Made by a program: the position numbers and the translations under genes | The notes under the pieces: model-generated | The model's input: the letters and a program-made list of their open reading frames with translations, nothing else | What the model was told of the DNA's origin: nothing | The model's database searches: none | Shown: piece by piece, positions 6,260 through 12,573 of the stretch | Layout of the letters: the number at the start of each line of letters is the position of its first letter | Position numbering within the stretch: position 1 is the first letter of the stretch | Source of the DNA: Suillus spraguei | Taxonomy: Eukaryota > Basidiomycota > Agaricomycetes > Boletales > Suillaceae | Assembly (NCBI GenBank): GCA_016800925.1 | Contig: JABCPU010001200.1 | Span: forward strand, 1 to 12,573 | Direction: 5' to 3' | DNA: 12,573 bases

Positions 6260-9200
6260 CTTGAATACATGGTGAGTTTGATTGATAAAAATTGACATGA
6301 GCATCATACCTTTTACTACAGTCAGAAGCAATCTCAGGTAGAAGCGCTCTCCAGATCCAGGTGCAGCAGAGTACATCCTTCCAATGGCCATTCCACGTTG
6401 TCGCACCTTCCATGCAGTCTTGTTCCATACGAATTTTGAGGGGAAGTCCTGGTAGAGGTGATCATGGGCTCCAGCTGCCACCAAGATATTGTTGGCATTG
6501 GCTTTGAACCATCCAGTAAGGCAAGTCTCCTTGGTTGCTGCACGCTCAAGAACATCCTGGGCATCATCCTCAGGATCATAAAACACCATGTGTTCATTTG
6601 GAAGGTGGACTGGCAGACGGTAGACAGAGGGCCATTCAAGGTGCATTCCAAACTCAAAGATGTGCCATGCAGCCTCAGTAGAGCTGATGTATCTGGAGTC
6701 AAGGTAGGTTTTGACCTCATCCACTGGTCCTGGCATCTCCAAAGTGGCACGGTCATTTCCCTTGTAGATGTACTTGTGGATGTATTTCACAGACTTGATG
6801 GAAGCACAGACTTCAAGATTGATGTGGCAGTTGAATTCCACCAGGAGTTGTGGAGGGTGAGGAACAACATCTTTGTTGGTGAAGACAGTGTTATTCTTCT
6901 GGACAGTGCGACCATTGTCAGGTCTTGCATACTCTGGATAGCCATCCTCCTTCATCAATGTCTGGGCACAGAAAGACTTTGGAAAGTGCTTTTTGCAACG
7001 TCCATTCTCCAAGCAACGTTCTGGAGAGCAGGGGCCATGAAGCATGTATTTCTCCACAGCCTCATAGAGTTGGGGATGGACATTTCTATCAGGATCTGGG
7101 CAGAGATGAAGGAGTCTATTTGTTCCACAGTACGAATCTTGTGGTCTGGATCCAGGAAGATGAGAAGGTGCATGTGAGGCAGACCACGCTTTTGATATTC
7201 AATGGTGTACACCAATCCTGCAACCTTGCCATAGTAGCCATTGCGAACTTTCTTCAGCAGAGCCTGCTGCTTTTGATAGAATACGCGAGCCACCAAGTCT
7301 GGACGGTCCACAGCAGTTTGACCTACATAAGAAAACTTGTCAGAATCAAGTCACAATAATGCATCAGTATGTCACTTTACCTGGAAGGAGATTCTCAGTA
7401 ATCTCAGGCCAGCTTCCATTGGCAGTCATTGTCAGGAAGAGATCAGGTTTCTTGCAGGCACGGCAGATGGCCAAGGAGTCCTGCAGTAGCTGCTGCATAT
7501 AGCGAGGGCTTCCAGAATGAGAGGAGGGAAGGATTATAGCACGACCTGTCTCAGCCAAATTGCCCACTCCATCATTGAGAATATTGTCTGTGAGGCCTTG
7601 GTAGCAGTCAGCCCTGATCTTCTTCTGGTTGTTTCTTATCCAGTTGAGTCTGCTCTGCTCAATGGAAGCCCAAGCATCAACAACATACTGCTGGAACAGC
7701 CTTCCACCACGAAAGATGTTATTGTGGTCAATGCGAGCTGGACGGGGATGAAGACGAAAGGCATAATACAGCAGCTGAGTCACTTTTTTGGCACGTGCAT
7801 GTCCACCCTCAGGAATGATCATATCAATGTAGAGGTCCCAGCCATCCTCTCCATTGGGAAAGAGAAGGACATAATGAAGACAGGCATATGCATGGTTGAG
7901 TTGACTGATGCGCCTAAGTCGACCATTTTGATAATATAAAATGATGTCACGTTCATGAGACACCTCCTCAGATCCATCTCCAGGAAGAGCTGCAGCAATT
8001 TCATTGGCAGTGGGAAGATTGTATCTTCGACCATCTGTGCCTGGCAGGAAGTGAATACGCACAGAAACATCTGTCTGCTCCTCTGGAGGCTTCTCTTGCA
8101 TGATTTGATAGGCTTGCTTGTAGACAGCAGCATAGGGGTGTTTTCGATGCAACATGTCATGCAGATCTCTGAGAATCTGACGATCAAGACCTTCATTTCC
8201 AGGACGGGTGGTGCGGATGTTGGTGGCTTCTTCAGAGTCATATATATAAAGTTGTGCATATGAAGGCTGGACACCCTCTGGAGGTAGAAGACTGCCCATG
8301 AGGTGATGGAGAGAGCCATGGATACGAAAAGCATTTGGGCCAGATCTTTGAACAGCACGATCCTCAATGTTGACACCAACAGAGGTAAATGCAAGAGCAC
8401 TGTTGTACTGGCGAATTTTTGACACAAATGTTCTGTCTCTATATGCCTGCTCCAACTCAGGTGGCCATGCTGGAAATGGGGGAAGGCTGACTTGGCCCTG
8501 CAAGCAGCACATACCAAAGCGAGGGTTTTGCAAAGAGGAGTTGGAGAGTCTTTCACATGCAAAATGAAGTGCATGACATTTGGGGCACTCCACATTAAGG
8601 GGACCAAGAGTATGACGGTTGGCTGGTTCTGTATATGGTTGAGCTCCATCAGGAATAGGAATGACCTGATTGATATGCTGGTTGTCCTCTTCTTCATGCT
8701 CCTGGTGTTGTTCCTGCTGTTGGATTCTCCTTCTCTCTTCATCATCTGCATGTTGCTCTTGAGATATTGGATCATTATATTCACGTAATGCCTCCTCAAG
8801 ACGCTCCTGCTGCTCATGAACTCTCTGCTGCTCACGGTTGTGGCGGGCCTCTTCCTGTTGACCTGCTTGTTGAGCACCCTGAGCTTGTCTATCTTCCTGC
8901 TGCTGGATGTGCTGCTGGATGTGCTGGTGGTGCAATGCCTCCTGTGTCTGTCTATTTTCCTCCTGCTGAATCTGTTGTTCATGCAATGCATCCTGTGCTT
9001 GTCTATCTTCCTCCTGCTGGAATTGCTGCTGAATCTCCTGTCGACGTAATGCCTCTTGTGCTTGTCTATCCTGCTGCTGGAAATGATGTTGAAACTGAAC
9101 ATTGAATTGTTGATAATCAAATTGAGGTGGCATAGGCAAAGGTGGTGCAGGATTGGGTGCAAAGTATTGTTGGGGATTGTTGAAATTGTGAGGACCAACT

Positions 9201-9443
9201 GCACCCTCATAGTGAATAGGACCATGCATGTATTGACCATAGTTCTGTCTATTCATCTGTTCAGCTTCCTCTTCCTGCTGTCGTTCACGGCGATGATCCT
9301 GAGCATGCCTAGCAATTATTTCAGCTAGCTGCTGCTGTGGTATATTATGTCCCTGTGCAGCTTGTTGCTGCAGCAACTGAAAGGCTGCCAAGTTATTCTG
9401 AGCAGGAGCAGGGGCAGGAGCAGGGGCAGGAGCAGGAGCAAGT

Positions 9444-9500
<57 letters not shown>

Positions 9501-10080
9501 GCAGGTTGTTGTTGAGGATTATTACGCCTTCGCCTGGCAGCACGGCGTGCTTCATGACTATTTACTGTGGCTGCAGCAACATTTGCCATACGACGTTCAT
9601 ATTCATTCTGAAGTGCAGCAGGTGGAGGAATATAACCAAAGGGAGGTCCTAAGGCTGGAGCAGGAAAAGGTTGACCAAAGGGAGGCCCTAAGGCTGGAGC
9701 AGCAACAGGTTGACCAAAGGGAGGCCCCAAGGCTGGAGCAGGAATAGGTGGCCCAGGGGTGGTGGTGGGTGGTGTAGACGCCACCTGCGTTGAGCCTCAT
9801 GATGCTCGATAATATGACGTGGCATATTAGGAAACCTTTGCATGGGAATAGGACCATGATTCAAATTTCCCAAGATCTGAGGAATATTCTATGAACACAT
9901 CAGAATACGTCTTATGTTAGAAAATTAATCCTTACCATTTGAGCAGCATTTTCTAATGGTTGAGCTATAGGAGCAGGATGGCGACGTGCAGGAGGTGAGC
10001 CAATATTTCGCTCATTTCTCTCAGCCTGACGTGCAGCAGCCTGTGCTCGCTGAGGAGAGGTAGGAGGAGTGGAGGGATTC
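4347..10080 (-). CDS. Helitron replicase-helicase (Rep-Hel), multi-exon, frameshifted
   Basis: This is the only real protein gene in the window. It encodes the rolling-circle transposase of a Helitron: an HUH-type Rep that nicks and joins single-stranded DNA, fused to a PIF1-family 5'-3' helicase. Seen: coding exons at 9784-7381, 7322-6310 and 6259-4347, plus a likely upstream exon at 10080-9936. Three main exons total 5330 nt; adding the one base missing near 7091-7098 gives an in-frame protein of about 1,776 residues, a usual Helitron length. The order is Q/P-rich N-terminus, a C-x2-C cysteine cluster, the Helitron N-terminal domain, HUH, two-tyrosine motif, then complete helicase motifs and a natural stop at 4347. 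It sits alone inside a mobile element. As read it cannot make full-length protein because of the frameshift; a sequencing or assembly error is an alternative. The N-terminus is unresolved: the longest frame opens with GTG at 9784 and has an upstream TGA. Confidence 0.9.
6260..6309 (-). other. Intron, 50 nt, between Rep and helicase exons
   Basis: Donor GTATGA at 6309, acceptor TTCAAG ending at 6260, with an ACTCAC branch-like sequence about 20 nt upstream of the acceptor. Phase 1; splicing rebuilds VVKGATSYENLRTVDG across two different reading frames. Confidence 0.88.
6310..7322 (-). CDS. Helitron Rep exon with HUH and two-tyrosine motifs (one-base frameshift)
   Basis: Continues the Rep domain after a 58-nt intron; the splice restores LLPG-QTAVDRPDLV. 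The metal-binding HUH motif is HMH in GLPHMHLLIFL (codons 7176-7168). The catalytic tyrosine motif is KYIHKYIYKGND, around 6763-6800, with the paired tyrosines expected for Helitron Rep; these would make the phosphotyrosine link to the nicked strand. Between them the reading frame changes: upstream sequence is open in the 7311 frame through ISAQI, downstream sequence in the 7057 frame from DRNVHPQLYEAVEKYMLHG. The switch lies at 7091-7098, where one C appears lost from a CCC, and there is no GT-AG intron to explain it. The rest (CSPERC, GRCKKHFPKSF, NGRTV, CHINLEVC) is conserved Helitron sequence. The exon ends at a GTATGA donor after LLLTVVK. Confidence 0.88.
7323..7380 (-). other. Intron, 58 nt, between N-terminal and HUH exons
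   Basis: Donor GTAAAG at 7380 and acceptor ATGTAG ending at 7323. Phase 1: G plus GT gives the Gly of LLPGQTAVDRP, a conserved Helitron junction. Without splicing, the frame ends after a few codons (GKVTY then stop). Confidence 0.88.
7381..9784 (-). CDS. Helitron Rep-Hel, large N-terminal exon
   Basis: About 801 codons, open from a GTG at 9784 (not a credible start; a TGA lies a few codons upstream in frame, so the exon is probably entered by splicing). Residues about 12-52 hold three 13-residue proline-rich repeats with core ALGPPFG; about 95-130 are an Ala-Pro run; about 195-380 are Gln/Glu-rich, likely coiled or disordered, with repeats around DRQAQ-AL. A CPKC at about residue 400, followed by H, C and a CC pair, forms the putative zinc-binding cluster typical of fungal Helitrons. 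The block from about 440 to 515 (SVGVNIEDR, FRIHGSLHHLMGSLLPPEG, QLYIYD) is strongly Helitron-like. From about 625 the Helitron N-terminal Rep domain begins (HYVLLFPNGEDGW) and runs to DLFLTMTANGSWPEITENLLPG, where a phase-1 GT donor ends the exon. Identification is from family knowledge of these motifs. Confidence 0.9.
8880..9080 (-). repeat. In-frame Gln-rich repeats around DRQAQ-AL
   Basis: Four imperfect repeats (QQDRQAQEAL, EEDRQAQDAL, EENRQTQEAL, QEDRQAQGAQ) of 17-24 residues, probably a disordered or coiled-coil spacer in the replicase. Confidence 0.8.
9402..9503 (-). repeat. In-frame hexamer repeat encoding Ala-Pro
   Basis: GCAGGA/GCAGGG hexamers on the plus strand encode about 33 residues of alternating Ala and Pro on the minus strand. 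Unit length is a multiple of three, so length change would not break the frame. Confidence 0.9.
9640..9745 (-). repeat. In-frame 39-bp repeat encoding PAPALGPPFGQPV-like units
   Basis: Nearly three tandem 39-bp copies near the Helitron protein N-terminus, each 13 residues around ALGPPFG. Confidence 0.85.
9785..9888 (-). CDS. Alternative small exon between candidate intron and main exon
   Basis: If the 47-nt intron 9935-9889 (GTAAGG, CTAAC branch, TCATAG) is used, the next sequence reads NIPQILGNLNHGPIPMQRF and continues NMPRHIIEHHEAQR. This frame stays open to a stop at about 9688 but is not the frame of the conserved downstream protein, which becomes open only after a TGA near 9799. I found no GT-AG pair that moves this exon into the downstream frame with a sensible intron length, so either it is part of a longer 151-nt intron or a small indel has broken the frame here. 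Confidence 0.3.
9889..9935 (-). other. Candidate intron, 47 nt, near the Helitron N-terminus
   Basis: GTAAGG donor, TTCTAAC branch site, TCATAG acceptor: all three signals are strong for a fungal intron. The acceptor choice is doubtful, because only a later AG at 9785 would enter the main protein frame. Confidence 0.5.
9936..10080 (-). CDS. Candidate 5' coding exon of the Helitron gene
   Basis: Reads NPSTPPTSPQRAQAAARQ then AERNERNIGSPPARR and on to LENAAQM without a stop, in a basic, low-complexity style common at Helitron N-termini. It is bounded upstream by TTGATAG (acceptor, 10082-10081) and downstream by a GTAAGG donor at 9935. The intron upstream (10133-10081) has a GTATGT donor; splicing it joins AT to G and creates an ATG directly before AAT CCC, so the start codon may be formed by splicing. 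The exon ends in phase 0. Two joins to the main exon are possible: a 151-nt intron to GTG at 9784, which keeps frame, or a 47-nt intron ending at 9889 with a good CTAAC branch site, which leads into a short exon in the wrong frame. Prediction only. Confidence 0.5.
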
Positions 10081-10133
10081 CTATCAAGAATAAATATCAG
10101 TCAAAAGAAATACATATGATGACAACCACATAC
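10081..10133 (-). other. Candidate 5' intron, 53 nt
   Basis: GTATGT donor, CTGAT branch-like motif and TTGATAG acceptor. Splicing joins CCAAT to GAATCCC and would create an ATG at the junction. Confidence 0.5.
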
Positions 10134-10195
10134 ATTGGAGAAGATATATGAAACAAAGAGAGAGGAGAGCCAAACTTCCAACAGTCGTAGTTCCA
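10134..10195 (-). other. Candidate small 5' exon or 5' UTR exon
   Basis: A 62-nt stretch between two predicted 53-nt introns (10248-10196 and 10133-10081), both with GTATGT donors. In the frame that continues downstream it reads WNYDCWKFGSPLSLFHISSP. It has no ATG of its own, so it may be untranslated leader rather than coding sequence. Confidence 0.35.
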
Positions 10196-10248
10196 CTGTG
10201 TCAAAGATAAGCCATCATATCATATATAGATGACAAAATATCACATAC
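10196..10248 (-). other. Candidate 5'-most intron, 53 nt
   Basis: GTATGTGA donor at 10248 and GACACAG acceptor ending at 10196. Its length and donor match the neighbouring 10133-10081 intron, which supports a spliced leader region for the Helitron transcript. Confidence 0.35.
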
Positions 10249-10474
10249 CAAAGATACAAACAAATATTGCCGAGAGTGACTGAAGAAGTACCAGCAGTTT
10301 CCAGGATGAGCTAATACCCTGGAAGTTCGACGTATGACAGTGCTAAGAACAGCTGAAAGCTGTCCGAGAAATTATCCCGAAGGATAGGATGGCAACTGTA
10401 AGAAGGCTGCAAGCAGACCAACTTAGCACAGAAAAGTGCCCTGCCAATCCAAAATCTCTACACTGTAGTATACC
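10249..10474 (-). other. Helitron-specific 5' leader region
   Basis: Unique sequence between the first candidate intron and the repeated segment starting at 10475. On the minus strand it is open without an ATG from a TAA near 10372 to 10249. It is absent from the non-autonomous copies. Likely 5' UTR; no recognisable protein. Confidence 0.4.
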
Positions 10475-10644
10475 CAGAGGTCCAGAAACAACCAGCGAAC
10501 ACCTGCAAGAACAGATGGCCAGGGAAGTAGACTTGGTTACACGTTCGTCTTGAATCACAGGAGTTCGCGAGTCCAGATGGAATACAGGCCAGTAACAAAC
10601 AACAATCACACTCACTATGCTTCAAACTCCAAGATACGGCCAGT
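10475..10644. repeat. 165 bp unit segment, 5' side of the coding Helitron
   Basis: Marks the right edge of Helitron-specific sequence: identity with the copy at 1746 begins at CAGAGGTCC. On the minus strand it would be 5' UTR between the TATA-like site and the first exons. Confidence 0.85.
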
Positions 10645-10688
10645 CCAGGTCCAGGTCCAGGTCCAGGGGGGTCCAAAGGGTCCAAAAA
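10645..10688. repeat. GGTCCA minisatellite, copy at right of Helitron
   Basis: Three GGTCCA hexamers, a G6 run and two GGGTCCAAA-type units. On the transcribed (minus) strand this would be in the 5' leader of the Helitron. Confidence 0.8.
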
Positions 10689-10760
10689 CACGTCAAAAAG
10701 CGAAAATGCCTGATATCTGATTACATAATCATTAATTTTTATCATAGTTTCAATATATAC

Positions 10761-10770
10761 ACTATATAGG
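10761..10770 (-). promoter_or_regulatory. Candidate TATA box of the Helitron gene
   Basis: Minus strand CCTATATAGT in the segment at the 5' side of the element, upstream of the predicted leader. It is conserved in the copy at 1-328 (near 161-170) and altered to CCTATGTAGT in the copy near 2036-2045, where no gene follows. Position and sequence fit a promoter; there is no other evidence. Confidence 0.3.
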
Positions 10771-10843
10771 CTTACAGTAATCAAGAACAGTGAAAGATAT
10801 ATCTACCAAAATAAAGCAGAGAAACAAACAGAGATTGAGTATG

Positions 10844-10866
10844 TTGAGAAAGTATTACTTTCTCAA
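10844..10866. repeat. Subterminal inverted repeat, 5' side of the coding Helitron
   Basis: Same TTGAGAAAG/CTTTCTCAA stem with a TATTA loop, conserved in all three copies of this segment. Confidence 0.75.
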
Positions 10867-10930
10867 GATGTGGCAGGGGGAGCAGTGGTGGGGGAAAAGA
10901 GGAAACGAAGATTGGAGTTCGAGGGTATAT

Positions 10931-10958
10931 CTAGGGAACTACAGCGCACCAGCTGCGC
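10931..10958 (-). other. Candidate Helitron 3' terminus (hairpin + CTAG), copy 4
   Basis: CTAG at 10931-10934 and hairpin at 10944-10958. It directly abuts the proposed 5' end of the coding Helitron to its left, with no spacer. Confidence 0.4.
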
Positions 10959-11175
10959 AGTCACGTGACCAAATCACGCAATCACGCATCACGCAATTCA
11001 CGCAATCATACAATGGGACAACAGTGAGTCGGCACTCGAAAAAACCACGCGAGAAATTTCCAAAAAGGTGTTAAGCGAGCTAAGCGTAGCAAGCGCTCCT
11101 AAGCGAAAGCCACGCGAGCTAGCGAGCACATTCCCACCTTTCCCCCCTTACTTTATAGAGTCCACCACCCGTTGT
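10935..11175. repeat. Unit segment with ATCACGC microrepeats, copy 4
   Basis: The longest ATCACGCA microrepeat, including a TTCACGC variant. Keeps CACGCG where copies 1-3 have CATGTG. Confidence 0.8.
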
Positions 11176-11190
11176 GCCTTCGGCACAGGA

Positions 11191-11308
11191 AGCAAAAGGA
11201 GTGCTTCGCACTCCTTTTGCTCCCTGGCTAAGGCTTCATCCTAATAATTCTGTTTGCCCAAGGCACAGGAAGGCAAAAAGAGTGCTTCGCACTCTTTTTG
11301 CCTTCCTG
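11191..11308. repeat. Two long hairpins, unit at 10931
   Basis: Hairpin 1 at 11191-11221 (14-bp stem, TTC loop) and hairpin 2 at 11266-11308 (perfect 20-bp stem). Hairpin 3 survives only as its right arm at about 11340-11362. Confidence 0.9.
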
Positions 11309-11371
11309 GCCTTGGCTTCATCCCAATAATTCTCTTTGCCCACACTCTTTTTGGCTTTCTGGCCTTGGCTT

Positions 11372-11632
11372 CATCCTAATCATTATCTTTAATAATGATA
11401 ATAGGTCTTGAAATAAATTATAACTTTAACCAATATTTTGAGAGAAGTAAAAGTACCACATCACCATCTTTGTGAGTTTATTGCCCATCTCATCCTCATG
11501 TCATTGCATTTGATTTTGATTTTGATTTTTTATTATTATTTACTGCAAACTATTAACTTCAATAAATCTTTTGTGTCAAGTTGTAATAGGGGCAACAGTA
11601 TTAAGTTGTCACACAACAAAATCATGCAAGTG
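11372..11632. repeat. AT-rich unit segment before the minisatellite, copy 4
   Basis: Same segment as 715-970, with an extra GATTTT hexamer. No gene seen. Confidence 0.85.
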
Positions 11633-11714
11633 TCCCATCTCCTGTCTCCCATCTCCTGTTACTGGTCTCCTGTCTCTTATTTCCTCTTACCTGTCTGCTG
11701 TCTCCCATCTCCCA

Positions 11715-11752
<38 letters not shown>

Positions 11753-11903
11753 TGTGTCTCCCATCTTGTGTCTCCCGTCTTGTGTCTCCCGTCTCCCGTC
11801 TCCCGTCTCCCGTCTCCCGTCTCCCATCTCCCGTCTCCCATCTCCCGTCTCCCGTCTCCCGTCTCCCGTCTCCCATCTCCTGTCTCCCATCTCCTGTCTC
11901 CCA

Positions 11904-11944
<41 letters not shown>

Positions 11945-12057
11945 GTCTCCCATCTTGTGTCTCCCATCTTGTGTCTCCCATCTTGTGTCTCCCGTCTCCC
12001 GTCTCCCATCTCCCATCTCCCGTCTCCCATCTCCCGTCTCCCGTCTCCCGTCTCCCA

Positions 12058-12092
<35 letters not shown>

Positions 12093-12309
12093 TCTCCTGT
12101 CTCCCGTCTCCTGTCTCCCATCTTGTGTCTCCCATCTTGTGTCTCCCATCTCCCATCTCCCATCTTGTGTCTCCTGTCTCCTGTCTTGTGTCTCCCATCT
12201 CCCATCTCCCATCTCCTGTCTTGTGTCTCCCATCTCCCATCTCCCGTCTCCTGTCTCCCACCTCCCACCTCCCACCTCCCACCTCCCATCTTGTGTCTCA
12301 TCTCTCCAT
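11633..12309. repeat. TCTCCCR heptamer minisatellite, about 675 bp
   Basis: The longest of the three arrays. It is rich in TCTCCTG and TCTTGTG variants, and has a short homogenised run of TCCCACC units near 12256-12287. Same flanks as the other two arrays. Confidence 0.97.
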
Positions 12310-12311
12310 CC

Positions 12312-12547
12312 TAATGATCATAGCAGCTTTTGAAACAAATAAAATGATTTTTCAAATGACAAAGTTTAGATTCTTTGATAGCCAAAATTTTAATCAATTT
12401 AAGAGAAATCTATCAGAAGATGTTTCCTGAGGGTAGGGGAGGACACTTCCAGCCTGCTGGCAACTTCCAACCTGGTATTGGTGCCTGATGGAGTAGCTTG
12501 TCATAGGTATGAACCTGTTCCTGACAACTTGACCACTCCTTCCAAGC
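12312..12547. repeat. Interior segment shared with the unit at 2203, with an 80 bp AT-rich addition
   Basis: Matches 3416-3579 except for AT-rich sequence at about 12337-12422 between TTTTGAAA and CCTGAGGG. No gene seen. Confidence 0.75.
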
Positions 12548-12573
12548 CCTGGTGAGTTCCTTCTGTTTTACCT

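Larger units (their letters stand above)
3768..10930 (-). mobile_element. Autonomous Helitron (3' tip lost), within a tandem array
   Basis: The core from 4224 to 10474 is unique to this copy and carries the Rep-helicase gene. Flanking sequence is shared with the other units: hairpin array and AT-rich 3' segment on the left (the 3' side of the element, since the gene is on the minus strand), and the 165 bp, GGTCCA and TATA segments on the right (the 5' side). The proposed 5' end is just before the CTAG of the next unit at 10931. The proposed 3' end should be CTAG preceded by a GC-rich hairpin, as in the other copies, but here the sequence breaks inside that hairpin at 3768. Element type is certain from the protein; the exact ends are inferred. 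Confidence 0.6.
10931..12573 (-). mobile_element. Non-autonomous Helitron-like unit, runs off the window
   Basis: Starts at CTAG 10931-10934 with hairpin 10944-10958, then two complete long hairpins, the AT-rich segment, a 680 bp minisatellite and the interior segment shared with the unit at 2203. Its right end lies beyond the window. Confidence 0.5.

Noticed and set aside
10343..10784. Minus-strand ORFs in the 165 bp, GGTCCA and TATA segments (also at 1695-2059)
   Set aside because: The two copies differ by several single-base indels that shift the frame.
11438..12430. 330-codon ORF and its overlapping opposite-strand ORFs in the third minisatellite
   Set aside because: Simple-repeat translation; the non-repeat parts are the noncoding AT-rich unit segment.

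Overview
This window looks like eukaryotic nuclear DNA, most likely from a fungus and probably an agaricomycete-type basidiomycete. That placement is an inference. It rests on a Helitron replicase of the style common in those genomes, and on very short introns (47-58 nt) with GT donors (GTATGT in the best cases), AG acceptors and CTRAY-like branch sites. There is no bacterial-type operon, no rRNA or tRNA gene, and no recognisable host gene. The whole window is mobile or repetitive DNA.

Centre (about 4224-10474, minus strand): one autonomous Helitron, a rolling-circle DNA transposon. Its single gene reads right to left. It has candidate small 5' exons (10249-9889), a large N-terminal exon (9784-7381), a Rep exon carrying the HUH motif and the two-tyrosine motif (7322-6310), and a complete PIF1-type helicase exon with its stop (6259-4347). 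The 58-nt and 50-nt introns join in the correct phase and restore family-consistent protein. A one-base frameshift near 7091-7098, between the HUH and tyrosine motifs, makes the copy defective as read. The start of the gene is uncertain.

Flanks (1-4223 and 10475-12573): several copies of one composite unit, all in the same orientation. In plus-strand order a unit contains: a segment with a CTAG next to a GC-rich hairpin; ATCACGC microrepeats; one to three long perfect hairpins with TTC loops; an AT-rich segment; a 350-680 bp minisatellite of the 7-mer TCTCCCR; copy-specific sequence; one-armed hairpin remnants; a 165 bp segment; a GGTCCA minisatellite; and a TATA-containing segment. The Helitron shares the two ends of this unit. 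Its 3' UTR is a diverged relative of the AT-rich segment, its left side carries the same hairpin array, and its right side carries the same 165 bp, GGTCCA and TATA segments. The simplest reading is a head-to-tail array of Helitrons: a partial copy (1-328), a full non-autonomous copy (about 329-2202), a truncated one (2203-3767), the autonomous element (3768-10930, missing its 3' tip) and another non-autonomous copy (10931 to past the window end).

In this reading the Rep-helicase would supply the enzyme in trans, and the non-autonomous units would supply only ends plus minisatellite cargo. Differences between copies (loss of hairpin left arms, minisatellite length changes, C-to-T/G-to-A changes at CpG sites, a breakpoint inside the terminal hairpin) record how such an array decays and rearranges. 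The element ends are inferred from copy comparison and the CTAG/hairpin motif; no empty site is visible here.
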